Shown: positions 1 through 6,425, counted from the stretch's first letter. The stretch: DNA of 64,000 nucleotides from Flavobacterium sp. (GCF_028689845.1 NZ_JAQVCH010000006.1:1-64000), one strand, 5' to 3'. Program-made: numbers and translations. Notes: generated from the sequence alone by a model not told the origin.

Positions 1-1
1 T

Positions 2-337
2 GGAAAACCGCTTGATGCACCATGCCCGAACTGCTTTGTAATCACTTTCTATTGTTCCGAAGATTGCGAAAACATGAAACAAATTATTTCTTCCTTATGG
101 AGGATAAAATTTTGGCATCAATTTCTAATCGGTTCTGTTATACCATATATCCGAATCCATGATTTTTCCAAGAACCTTATGTTTAAATCAAATGAAATGA
201 TGCAAGATTTTGAGCAGCACAAAAAAGATGTTGCAACTCTCAAACTTTTGGAGCAAAAAGAAGACCAATTCCATAAAAACATCAATCTAATAAATGACCT
301 TAGAAGAGTTATTTTGTATCGATATTGTAAACGATAA
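2..337 (+). CDS. DUF6943-like protein, 5' end outside window
   Basis: The reading frame is open from base 2, so the N-terminus lies upstream of the window; the first internal ATG (74) is not the start. The visible 111 residues align along their length with the complete 140-aa minus-strand protein at 4562-4984. Shared features are GKP near the visible start, FVI, KFWHQFL, GSVIP, LKLLEQ and a C-terminal motif INDxRxVILYRYCxR. This is a Bacteroidota-restricted family, which I believe is annotated DUF6943; no function is known to me. In both places it sits near DUF6266 genes of the integrative elements. A terminator hairpin follows directly. Confidence 0.6.
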   Translation, partial: GKPLDAPCPNCFVITFYCSEDCENMKQIISSLWRIKFWHQFLIGSVIPYIRIHDFSKNLMFKSNEMMQDFEQHKKDVATLKLLEQKEDQFHKNINLINDLRRVILYRYCKR

Positions 338-344
338 AAGTGAG

Positions 345-372
345 AAGCTGAGTTAATGACTCGGCTTTTTTA
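345..372 (+). terminator. Rho-independent terminator after DUF6943-like gene
   Basis: A 9-bp stem (AAGCTGAGT with ACTCGGCTT, one G-U pair) and 5-nt loop are followed by a run of six to seven T, 8 bp after the stop codon. Confidence 0.75.
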
Positions 373-566
373 TTTTATATAGTATTTATATTTTGTTTTT
401 GATATGCATTGGAATCATTTAATAACAATTAAGTACAATAAACTGCATTACATATGATAATAAAGAAAAAACCAAATTATATTTTAATTTTGCTTTAAGA
501 AATTGCAAATCAATACCAAAGCCGTACCAAGTCCACAAAATTGTAATTTTTAAAAGTGTATATATT

Positions 567-1208
567 ATGGGTAAAATTGGTAAAGGTATTCTAGGAGGAG
601 TATCAGGTAAGGTAGCCAACGTAGTTGGTGCAAATTGGAAAGGGATTGACTATATTAGAGCAAAGCCTCTAAGTGTTAGAAACCCAAGAACAGATTTACA
701 AGTAAATCAAAGAACTAAATTCGCTTTAGTTTTAAGATTTCTTCAACCAAATTTAAATTTCATTAAAGTTGGTTACAAAAACTTTTCTGTTAAGAAATCA
801 CAGTTCAACAGTGCAATGTCATACATTTTGAATAATGCTATTTCCGGCACCTATCCGAACTACTTAATTGATTACTCTTTGGCTTTGTTGAGTAGAGGGA
901 GTCTTTCAGGAGCTTTAAACCCTGTATTTGATTTATCTACTGCTGGACAGGTTGAATTTAGTTGGGATGACAACTCTGGAGAGGGAAGTGCATTAGCAAC
1001 TGACAAAGTGATGGCAGTAGTTTACAACCCTTTAAAAGGTGAAAGTGTATTTATTACCGGTGGTGCTTTAAGAAGCGATTTAACGCAAGTAATACAAATA
1101 CCAAATAGCTACTCAGGTGATGAGTTAGAAATGTTCATCGGGTTTATTAATGATGCGGGAACTCAACTTTCAAATAGTGTATATATTGGCTCAGGTACGG
1201 CTCTATAA
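567..1208 (+). CDS. DUF6266 family protein (short member)
   Basis: 213 aa. It starts with a Gly-rich stretch (MGKIGKGILGGVSGKVANVV) and then WKGIDYIRAKP and a conserved NPRTDLQVNQRTKF block, which is the signature of the Bacteroidota DUF6266 family. There is no signal peptide or membrane segment. The predicted fold is beta-rich with conserved aromatic residues. It is the shortest of four DUF6266 proteins in the window (213, 252, 267 and 251 aa) and the only one that begins MGKI rather than MARQKG. It stands alone between two terminators near the right end of element 0. The function of DUF6266 is unknown; the repeated link to element ends suggests a role for the elements themselves. Confidence 0.8.
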   Translation: MGKIGKGILGGVSGKVANVVGANWKGIDYIRAKPLSVRNPRTDLQVNQRTKFALVLRFLQPNLNFIKVGYKNFSVKKSQFNSAMSYILNNAISGTYPNYLIDYSLALLSRGSLSGALNPVFDLSTAGQVEFSWDDNSGEGSALATDKVMAVVYNPLKGESVFITGGALRSDLTQVIQIPNSYSGDELEMFIGFINDAGTQLSNSVYIGSGTAL

Positions 1209-1228
1209 ATTTAATGCACTATTTTAAG

Positions 1229-1253
1229 AACCACCTTTTAGGTGGTTTTTTTA
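1229..1253 (+). terminator. Rho-independent terminator after DUF6266
   Basis: A 7-bp stem AACCACC/GGTGGTT is followed by a T-run. It lies between convergent genes and is stronger in the plus direction. Confidence 0.8.
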
Positions 1254-1258
1254 TTGCT

Positions 1259-1873
1259 TTACCGATAAGGTGTCCTAGCGTATATTATTTTTTTTATTTC
1301 ATTTTCACTTAAGTCATAAATTTCGCTGAAACTTAAATCTCCTAATTCTAAAGCTTTATCTTTCATAAATTTGAAGTACTCATTATATTGACCAACTTTA
1401 AGAGTTATAACAATTACTTGAGTGTTATTCTCTAATTCGTGCATAATATTTTCAACATAGAAATAGTTAATAGGTATTAGAGCACTAACAAATGGTAAAC
1501 TAATAGTATCGCCAACTCTTGGTAAATGCGTTAAATGATCTACTGAAAATTGGCAACTGTGATTGAAATATGTGATATAAAAATGATAAATCACTTTTTT
1601 GAAACTCAAATTTAATTTTCGCTCATAAGTAAATATTTCAGAATGCATTTTTGTTAAATGCTTTCTTAGCATATGCGTTTTTATGCCTGTACCCAATTCA
1701 AGGTCTTTAAATTTTGGGAAGGGAATGTCCAATTCATCATCTAAATATTCTTTTGCTAGAAGAAAATCGATGATGGATTTAAATTCTTCTCTGCCTTTAA
1801 ATAGTTCTTTTAATTGACTCCCGATATAAATAAAGTCTTTAATTATTTCTTTAATTGAAACTTGTGCATTCAT
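1259..1873 (-). CDS. Hypothetical protein
   Basis: 204 aa with no recognised family. It is soluble, without signal peptide or membrane segment, and mostly helical in its N-terminal third. A stretch around residues 55-80 (FPKFKDLELGTGIKTHMLRK) could be a helix-turn-helix-like element but is too weak to call. It converges on the DUF6266 gene and is the last gene of element 0 before the 11-bp repeats and the att-like repeat, the position held by the nuclease gene in element 2. A role in recombination or transfer control is possible but unsupported. Confidence 0.5.
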   Translation of the reverse strand: MNAQVSIKEIIKDFIYIGSQLKELFKGREEFKSIIDFLLAKEYLDDELDIPFPKFKDLELGTGIKTHMLRKHLTKMHSEIFTYERKLNLSFKKVIYHFYITYFNHSCQFSVDHLTHLPRVGDTISLPFVSALIPINYFYVENIMHELENNTQVIVITLKVGQYNEYFKFMKDKALELGDLSFSEIYDLSENEIKKIIYARTPYR

Positions 1874-1921
1874 GATTATTGATTTTTTAATAAAAATAAT
1901 AATTATAAAAACACAAACAAG

Positions 1922-1943
1922 GTGGGGATAATGTGGGGATAAT
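1922..1943. repeat. Tandem 11-bp direct repeat, probable integrase arm sites
   Basis: Two perfect copies of GTGGGGATAAT lie back to back, one helical turn apart, about 55 bp left of the att-like repeat. Similar tandem 11-mers (AATGTGGACTA) mark both ends of element 2. Confidence 0.55.
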
Positions 1944-1953
1944 GATTAAATAA

Positions 1954-1991
1954 AAAACCCTAACTAATTGATAATCAATCGTTAGGGTTTT
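1954..1991 (-). terminator. Terminator hairpin beside att-like repeat 1
   Basis: An 11-bp perfect stem AAAACCCTAAC/GTTAGGGTTTT. Read on the minus strand it follows the tRNA-end-like repeat by 6 bp and ends in a T-rich tail, as expected for a tRNA gene terminator. An equivalent hairpin lies beside each of the three repeats. Confidence 0.65.
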
Positions 1992-1997
1992 AATTCT

Positions 1998-2014
1998 GCG
2001 GAGAAAGAGGGATT
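1998..2014 (-). other. att-like repeat 1 (tRNA 3'-end-like)
   Basis: GCGGAGAAAGAGGGATT; the first 15 bp recur at 41805 and all 17 bp at 59999, in the same orientation. Read on the minus strand it gives AATCCCTCTTTCTCCGC, which resembles a T-arm 3' half, a seven-base acceptor strand and a G discriminator, most like tRNA-Ser. The bases to its right do not continue as a tRNA, so this is a remnant or att core rather than a working tRNA gene. Confidence 0.6.
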
Positions 2015-2068
2015 TAAACCATCATTCTAAACTATTGAAAACCAAAGGTTAATATCTTGAATTAAATT

Positions 2069-2084
2069 AGGGTAACCGATTTTA
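2069..2084. repeat. Possible integrase arm site, left end of element 1
   Basis: AGGGTAACCGATTTTA lies 55 bp inside the left end of element 1. Nearly the same motif (AGGGTAACCGAATTTA) and an inverted copy lie just inside the right end of the element, next to its integrase gene. Confidence 0.5.
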
Positions 2085-2255
2085 CCCCCTTTTACAATCG
2101 TAATGAATATTATTAACTTGTGAAGTGTAAAAATAGTACTTAATTGGATGAAAACAAAGAATTTATTTAAAAAGAATACTAAAATTTGAACTAGTTATTT
2201 AAGTATATAATGACTCTATTTTTAAGTTAATAATGTTGAAATATTTTCAAGAATA

Positions 2256-2459
2256 TTAACCAAAAATCAAGTGAGTTACTTGTTCATATTTTATGCCAGC
2301 ATATGTACAGAACTCTTCAATTGTTAGAAACTCATTTTCGAGCTTGTTAAGGTCTTTTTTTACCTTTTGCATCAATCTAGTACTTTGACGATAACTTTTA
2401 CCTGTTATTCGTTGTATGTCCTTTGGATAGATGCATACCCTCTGTTTTTCAATTTTCAT
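2256..2459 (-). CDS. Small HTH-like regulator of the DUF6266 cassette (copy A)
   Basis: 67 aa, basic. It is strongly similar to the 67-aa protein at 60197-60400; both contain CIYPKDIQRITGKSYRQS, a basic LxKxxKDLxKLENEF helix and IEEFC. The first block looks like a DNA-binding helix-turn-helix and the second half like a second short HTH. Both copies are divergent from a DUF6266 gene and share the same 5' spacing. This position suggests a regulator of the cassette, or an excisionase-like factor next to the att repeat. It belongs to a small Bacteroidota family that I cannot name. Confidence 0.65.
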   Translation of the reverse strand: MKIEKQRVCIYPKDIQRITGKSYRQSTRLMQKVKKDLNKLENEFLTIEEFCTYAGIKYEQVTHLIFG

Positions 2460-2571
2460 ACTTTATCTATACCTTTGATTAGGCTTTGACTTACTTTTGA
2501 CTTGCAGAAATCCTCCTGCAATTTAATCCTTTTTTATTAAACGTATTTATTGTGTTTTTATGTTTATTTAA

Positions 2572-2643
2572 GACACTTGTGTCGTTTTTGGACATATGGT
2601 ACACTCATGTCTTTTTCTTTAGCTAAATGTTATGTAAACTTTG
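2572..2643 (+). promoter_or_regulatory. Promoter/operator region of DUF6266 cassette A
   Basis: It contains the palindrome GACACTTGTGTC, then GACAT...ATGTC over 21 bp, and a TAAACTTTG box (TAnnTTTG-like with one extra base) ending 82 bp before the DUF6266 start codon. Copy B has TAATATTTG at the same distance (83 bp) and its own palindromes. The dyads are plausible operators for the divergent 67-aa regulator. Confidence 0.4.
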
Positions 2644-2725
2644 TTTAAATCATTCGAAAAGTGGTTGCAACCTGTTGATAGAATGAAGGAGATTTTAAAT
2701 GATTGTTTAATTAAATTTTTAAGTT

Positions 2726-3484
2726 ATGGCTAGACAGAAAGGCATAATTAAATTAAAAGGTACTATCGGAGACATTACTTTTTACAAAACCCAAGACGGA
2801 CATTTGGCTCGTGAGAAAGGTGGAATTGACGCTAGCAGAATTGCTAGTGATCCTGCTTTTCAAAGAACACGTGAGAATGGTTCGGAGTTTGGAAGAGCTG
2901 GAAAAGCTGGAAAGCTTTTAAGAACAGCTTTTAGACCATTACTATTGAACTCTGCTGACGGTAGAATGGTGAGTCGTTTGACGCAAAGAATGGTCAAAGT
3001 TATTCAAGCGGATTTAGTGAGTGATAGAGGTTTGAGAAACGTTATTGATGGAGAAGCTGAATTGTTATTTGGTTTTGAATTCAATATTCGTGGTAAGCTT
3101 GGAACTTCTTTGTTTGCTCCTTATGTGGCTACTATTGACCGTGCAGCTGGAGAAATTAAAGTGGATTTGGCATCATTTATTCCTGCGAACATGATTGCAG
3201 CTCCAAGTGGAACAACTCACTTTAAAATTATTTCTGGTGGTGCAGAAGTTGATTTTGAAACTGAAACTTTTGTAGTTTCTAGTTCTGAAACTGCGATTTT
3301 ACCTTGGGATAATACAGCTACCGCTGCAATAAACCAAGTGAATGCTGTTACTCCAGCAAGCACAAAACCATTGTTTTTAGCTGTTGGAGTTGAATTTTAT
3401 CAAGAAATTAATGGACAAATGTATCCGTTGAAAAATGGTGCTTATAATCCGTTATCACTTGCTAAAGTTGATGGTGGTGTGTAA
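2726..3484 (+). CDS. DUF6266 family protein (cassette A)
   Basis: 252 aa, starting MARQKGIIKLKGTIGDITFY. The family hallmarks are a basic Gly-rich N-terminus that reads like a short beta-hairpin, then a helical region with DPAFQRTREN, and C-terminal beta-strands rich in aromatics and small residues. It is about 85 percent identical by eye to the protein at 60711-61466. No signal peptide or membrane segment is seen. It is the first gene of a four-gene operon: the stop codon overlaps the start of the DUF5675 gene (TAATG). Function is unknown. Position before a wall-active-like protein and two small membrane proteins is compatible with an exported or virion-like structural protein (inference). 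Confidence 0.85.
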   Translation: MARQKGIIKLKGTIGDITFYKTQDGHLAREKGGIDASRIASDPAFQRTRENGSEFGRAGKAGKLLRTAFRPLLLNSADGRMVSRLTQRMVKVIQADLVSDRGLRNVIDGEAELLFGFEFNIRGKLGTSLFAPYVATIDRAAGEIKVDLASFIPANMIAAPSGTTHFKIISGGAEVDFETETFVVSSSETAILPWDNTATAAINQVNAVTPASTKPLFLAVGVEFYQEINGQMYPLKNGAYNPLSLAKVDGGV

Positions 3485-3876
3485 TGGTTATTCATTTAAC
3501 TAGAACTTATTTCCCTGACGGGACAAACGGAAAACTCGAATGCGAAGGTAAATTTATTTGTTATACGATTGAATTACCTTGGAAGAATAATGAAAAGAGA
3601 GTTTCCTGCATTCCGGTAGGGAAATATTTTATTAGAAAGCGATATAGTCAGAAATTTAAATGGCATTTAGAAATTTTAGATGTAGCAAATAGAAGTTTTA
3701 TTTTATTTCATCCTGCTAATAATGCATTAAGAGAATTGAATGGTTGTATTGCTCCCGTAACAAAACTTTCTGGTCCAGGTTTAGGGCTAATGTCACGAAA
3801 AGCATTTGAAAAGCTAAAAACGTTAGTTTATAAAGCTTTGGACAATAAAGAAAGTGTTGAATTGATTGTTGAATAG
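3484..3876 (+). CDS. DUF5675 family protein (cassette A)
   Basis: 130 aa. It matches DUF5675 throughout: LTRTYFPDGTNGKLECEG, IELPWKNNEKRVSCIPVGKY, HLEILDV, SFILFHPANNALRELNGCIAP. The conserved His in FHPAN and Cys in NGCIAP recall the His/Cys pair of L,D-transpeptidase-like cell-wall enzymes, and DUF5675 genes are often found in prophages near lysis functions; both points are suggestive rather than proven here. It has no signal peptide, as expected if it reaches the wall with help from a holin-like partner. It is translationally coupled to DUF6266. Copy B at 61502-61909 is about 80 percent identical. Confidence 0.75.
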   Translation: MVIHLTRTYFPDGTNGKLECEGKFICYTIELPWKNNEKRVSCIPVGKYFIRKRYSQKFKWHLEILDVANRSFILFHPANNALRELNGCIAPVTKLSGPGLGLMSRKAFEKLKTLVYKALDNKESVELIVE

Positions 3877-3896
3877 ATTCCCATTTTCATGGGAAT
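3877..3896 (+). terminator. Intercistronic hairpin, cassette A
   Basis: A perfect 8-bp stem ATTCCCAT/ATGGGAAT with a TTTC loop starts right after the DUF5675 stop codon. There is no long T-run, so it more likely attenuates transcription or protects mRNA than terminates fully. Copy B has a hairpin of different sequence at the same place. Confidence 0.5.
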
Positions 3897-3911
3897 GAAA
3901 AAATATAAATT

Positions 3912-4127
3912 ATGAAAAAAATAGTAAATAGAGCTACAGCACCTACTCCAAAGTTTTTTAAAGTGCTTCGAAATGTTGGTTTGGTTTTGGCTGCTGTTGG
4001 TGGAACTATTTTAGCTGCTCCAATTGCCTTACCAGTATTAGTTACAACTATTGGAGGTTATATGGCAGTTGCTGGAGGAGTTTTGACAGCAACTAGTCAG
4101 CTTACTACAACTGATGACAGCGAATAA
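3912..4127 (+). CDS. Small hydrophobic membrane protein (cassette A)
   Basis: 71 aa. A basic N-terminus (MKKIVNRATAPTPKFFKVLR) leads to about 45 residues of Gly/Ala/Val-rich sequence that can form two membrane segments, then a short acidic tail. Copy B (61928-62188) keeps the RAxAPTPKFFK motif and both segments. Size and shape resemble phage holins or small virion membrane proteins; no specific family is recognised. Its last 14 bases overlap the next gene. Confidence 0.65.
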   Translation: MKKIVNRATAPTPKFFKVLRNVGLVLAAVGGTILAAPIALPVLVTTIGGYMAVAGGVLTATSQLTTTDDSE

Positions 4128-4290
4128 CCATACTTTAATGGGAACTGCTGGAGGCACATTTTTAAGTATAGTACCGAATATAAATTCTGAGGATATTGCA
4201 AAAACTATTATATTAGCTTCTGTTGGAGCAATTGTCAGTTTTGCGATTTCGTTACTACTTAAAAGCCTACAAAAGAAGCACAAAAAATAA
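4114..4290 (+). CDS. Single-span holin-like protein (cassette A)
   Basis: 58 aa. The start ATG lies inside the end of the upstream gene. The N-terminal part contains TAGGTFLSIVPNI and is followed by a membrane segment (TIILASVGAIVSFAISLLL) and a basic tail ending KKHKK. Copy B at 62181-62366 shares TAGGT, the VPNI/APNI motif, GAIVSF and the basic tail, which confirms that this short frame is a real gene. One span and a basic tail fit a small holin or spanin-like accessory (inference). Confidence 0.65.
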   Translation: MTANNHTLMGTAGGTFLSIVPNINSEDIAKTIILASVGAIVSFAISLLLKSLQKKHKK

Positions 4291-4332
4291 GTTTAGCCCT
4301 TGTTGTGGTGACCTTTGGGTTAAACAAAATGA

Positions 4333-4362
4333 AAGCCAAGTCGAAAGACCTGGCTTTTTTTT
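4333..4362 (+). terminator. Terminator of DUF6266 cassette A
   Basis: A 10-bp stem AAGCCAAGTC/GACCTGGCTT (one G-U pair) with a GAAA loop is followed by T8. It ends the operon and slightly overlaps the stop codon of the convergent 59-aa gene. Confidence 0.85.
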
Positions 4363-4540
4363 ATGCTTCTATAAACTGATTGAGCGTGACCTCAACAATT
4401 AAAACTTCTGCATAATTTGTGTATAATCCATTGTACTTTGCGAAATCAATCGCTTTTCTTCTACAATCAAATACACCAAAAAATATTCTTGATGCTTTTG
4501 ACTTCCACGTATCTGTTTGGTATAAAATAAATAGGTTCAT
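4361..4540 (-). CDS. Small hypothetical protein downstream of DUF6943-like gene
   Basis: 59 aa, beginning MNLFILYQTDTWKSKASRI and ending VEVTLNQFIEA. It reads as a compact, soluble alpha/beta protein. It begins 21 bases after the DUF6943-like gene on the same strand, so the two probably form an operon. No family is recognised; gene status rests on clean coding character, the tight spacing and the terminator beside it. Confidence 0.5.
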   Translation of the reverse strand: MNLFILYQTDTWKSKASRIFFGVFDCRRKAIDFAKYNGLYTNYAEVLIVEVTLNQFIEA

Positions 4541-4561
4541 ATTATAAAGATTTAAAAAAAA

Positions 4562-4984
4562 TTAACGGTTACAATAGCGATATAAAATGACTTTACGCAT
4601 ATCGTTGATAAGATTTAGATTTTCATTGAATCGTTTTTCAGATTGTTCTAAAAGCTTTAAAGTTTGCACGTTTTTAAGGTGTTCTTCGTGGTCTTTTATC
4701 TCTTGATTGACTTTGTTTGGAAATTCTTTTCTAACATCGTGTAAGCGTAAAAATGGGATTACTGAACCACAAAGAAATTGATGCCAGAATTTAGTTTTCC
4801 AAAGTGCATAAGCTGTTAAATTGATATTATCAAAATCTTCTTTGTTCTCGAAAATGATAACAAAACTATTAGTGAATGGCTCATTTGAAGGCTTTCCACT
4901 GTTTAATCCTTTGTTTAAAATGAATAGGTGTGGATTTTTGTAAATCGTTCCTTTAGTGTAGGTTTTAATGACAAATTTTAGCAT
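4562..4984 (-). CDS. DUF6943-like protein
   Basis: 140 aa, apparently complete. It is a paralogue of the partial protein at the left window edge and shares KFWHQFLxGSVIP and the C-terminal INDxRKVILYRYCNR. It is soluble, beta-rich in the first half and helical after about residue 75. No catalytic motif is seen. It lies between DUF6266 cassette A and the non-coding module, as in element 0 where it also neighbours DUF6266, so it probably belongs to the conserved end of these elements. Function unknown. Confidence 0.65.
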   Translation of the reverse strand: MLKFVIKTYTKGTIYKNPHLFILNKGLNSGKPSNEPFTNSFVIIFENKEDFDNINLTAYALWKTKFWHQFLCGSVIPFLRLHDVRKEFPNKVNQEIKDHEEHLKNVQTLKLLEQSEKRFNENLNLINDMRKVILYRYCNR

Positions 4985-5131
4985 AACATCGGCTTTTAAA
5001 AATTGGTTAGATTTTCAATTTTCTACGGTGTTTCTTATGAAATGCAGGTGTGTCTCGCTACGCTCCACCCATAAATTTTTTCAAAAGAAAAAAAGAAAAA
5101 AAAGAAAGCCGTCAATTCAAGTGGAAGGTTT

Positions 5132-5217
5132 CAAAAAAGCAAGTTTTTCGGATAAAATACTACCTGATAAGGTGGAGATTTTATCCGAAACCCATAGGGC
5201 TTGAACTTGCTTTTTTG
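5132..5217. repeat. Nested inverted repeat in module A
   Basis: Outer arms AAAAAAGCAAGTT (5133-5145) and AACTTGCTTTTTT (5204-5216) and inner arms CGGATAAAAT (5149-5158) and ATTTTATCCG (5178-5187) are perfectly complementary. Confidence 0.8.
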
Positions 5218-5357
5218 TAAACCTGGAACTTATCTTTGCTTCCTTTTTTTTATTTTTATTTTTTTGAATTTCAAAACAATAGTTGTTTTGAAATCGGGTA
5301 TTTTTTTGGTAACGTTCTATCTAACGAGGTTGTGTTTTGGAATGTGGAAGTTGTTTA

Positions 5358-5443
5358 AAGGGTATTGAATTTTAAAACAGGATAAATAACCATAGGCAAA
5401 TCATAGATAATGCTTTTATCCTGTTTTAAAATTCAATACTCTT
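5358..5443. repeat. Long perfect inverted repeat in module A
   Basis: Two 24-base arms (5363-5386 and 5415-5438) are exact reverse complements around a 28-base loop. They extend to 29 bp with one mismatch. There is no T-run, so it is not a standard terminator. Confidence 0.9.
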
Positions 5444-5594
5444 TTGTGGATTTGATTTTTGAGGATGCTATGTTAGTGTTCAGTAATCAGTTGTTAGAGA
5501 ACATTAAATTGTGCTTATGGAAATGGGAAGCATCTTCAAAAAACAATGCATTAGGAAACCTAGTGCGATGAGGCAGTAGCGCAGGCAAGTGTGT

Positions 5595-5762
5595 GATTTT
5601 TTATTTGCTTATGGGATTGTTGTGATTGCTTTTATGTTGGATAGATGCCTTTTTTTGAGTGATTAGTGATTAGTGATTAGTGAATAGCTCTTGTGGAAAG
5701 GATTAAGGCATCTGGCCAGCTTGAAAGCAATGGAGTCTATGGTTTGTGGCAAATAAAAAAAC
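5595..5762. repeat. Large hairpin in module A matching one in module B
   Basis: Outer arms TTTTTTATTTGC (5597-5608) and GCAAATAAAAAA (5749-5760), then inner pairing between GATTGCTTTTA and TTGAAAGCAAT and between GATGCC and GGCATC. Module B has the same pairs at 57943-58120. Confidence 0.65.
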
Positions 5763-6057
5763 ATACTCTTGCTGTCTCTTTTTGATTTTGTGGGTGCCAG
5801 AAAGTAATTATGAATGGAGAATTATGAATTATGAAATAGCTTATTATGAAAATGTAGCACGCACAAAAACAATGAAAATACTACCAATGTCTGCGGTTAG
5901 TTTATAAAACAATACTGTTAGTCATGCGATGTGATATTTTTCTAACTAAATCAAATGTTCAACGGATTATTGAAAGTGGTTTGTGAAGGACGGTATTTTT
6001 TGTAGCTGGGTGATGCGATGGGAGCTGCAAAAAATGTTGTCCTGGAACAAACCACAC

Positions 6058-6162
6058 GAGCGTTGGATGAGCGGCTTTTTTACATAATGTTATTATAGTG
6101 CATCCGTTGGTTTCATTAGATACAGGATATTTCTTCATGCACTATAATGCCACATTATGTAA
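6058..6162. repeat. GCGTTGG motif plus inverted repeat in module A
   Basis: GAGCGTTGGATGAGCGG leads into arms at 6080-6103 and 6137-6162 that pair over about 24 bases with a small bulge (TTACATAATG...CATTATGTAA). Module B has the equivalent at 57694-57804. Confidence 0.7.
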
Positions 6163-6173
6163 CTAAGCTTGGG

Positions 6174-6344
6174 AGAAAAAATTACTGGCATGAGTTGCGA
6201 AGCGTACGAGTTTTTGTTTTGAGCGTTGGGCAAGCTCTTTGACTGATGGCTTATTGGATTTTCATTAATATACAAAACGTTAAAGCCAACAGACAAAGTG
6301 CTTGATGTGCGTTGGGACAAAAACCATGACAGTAATTTTTTTAG
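6174..6344. repeat. Long imperfect hairpin with GCGTTGGG motifs
   Basis: AAAAAATTACTGGCATG pairs with CATGACAGTAATTTTTT; inside are CAAGCTCTTTG with CAAAGTGCTTG and CTGATGGCTTA with TAAAGCCAACAG. Two GCGTTGGG copies sit on opposite sides of the fold. The long imperfect stem recalls integron attC sites, but no integron integrase is present. Confidence 0.55.
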
Positions 6345-6425
6345 GAGCGTTGGCAAAGGAGTGGCAATTGGAAAGAGATTTTAATTCATTTATTTTAACC
6401 TTTTCTACCCACCTTTTCTACCCAC

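Larger units (their letters stand above)
1..2014. mobile_element. Right end of integrative element 0 (partial)
   Basis: This is the segment left of the first tRNA-end-like repeat. It carries a DUF6943-like partial gene, a DUF6266 gene, an unknown gene and a pair of 11-bp direct repeats next to a terminator and the repeat. The same order (DUF6266, one other gene, 11-bp repeats, terminator, att) closes element 2, so this looks like the right end of a related element whose integrase lies outside the window. Inference from layout only. Confidence 0.45.
4985..6425. other. Non-coding structured module A
   Basis: About 1.4 kb without a convincing gene. It is built from nested inverted repeats and four plus-strand copies of GCGTTGG (6060-6351). 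Segments match module B (57390-58340) in inverted orientation: a 21-bp identity (5530-5550 with 57828-57848), CCTAGTGCG (5559-5567 with 58142-58150), the GAGCGTTGG...TGAGCGG...TTACATAATG block (6058-6090), and a shared hairpin design (5595-5762 with 57943-58120). Short direct repeats (GTGATTA at 5659-5681, GAATTATGA near 5817) are also present. It could be a large structured RNA, a transfer or replication origin, or a recombination site. Confidence 0.6.

Noticed and set aside
1998..2090. A tRNA gene at the att-like repeats
   Set aside because: Only about 17 bases resemble a tRNA 3' end. At all three sites the flank on the tRNA 5' side lacks a T-loop, anticodon arm and D arm, so no intact tRNA was called.
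4968..5204. 78-aa plus-strand open frame at the start of module A
   Set aside because: It runs through a poly-Lys stretch and the nested inverted repeat at 5132-5217, and overlaps the start of the DUF6943-like gene; composition is not protein-like.
5657..5690. Short GTGATTA tandem repeats as a CRISPR array
   Set aside because: The units are 7 bases long and contiguous without spacers, and there are no cas genes; they are simple repeats.
6174..6344. A true integron array
   Set aside because: There is attC-like folding and a GTTGGGC core, but no IntI-type integrase or row of cassettes is present; retained only as a low-certainty finding.
6135..6356. 73-aa minus-strand open frame
   Set aside because: It lies across the arms of the long hairpin in module A and has no homologue in module B.
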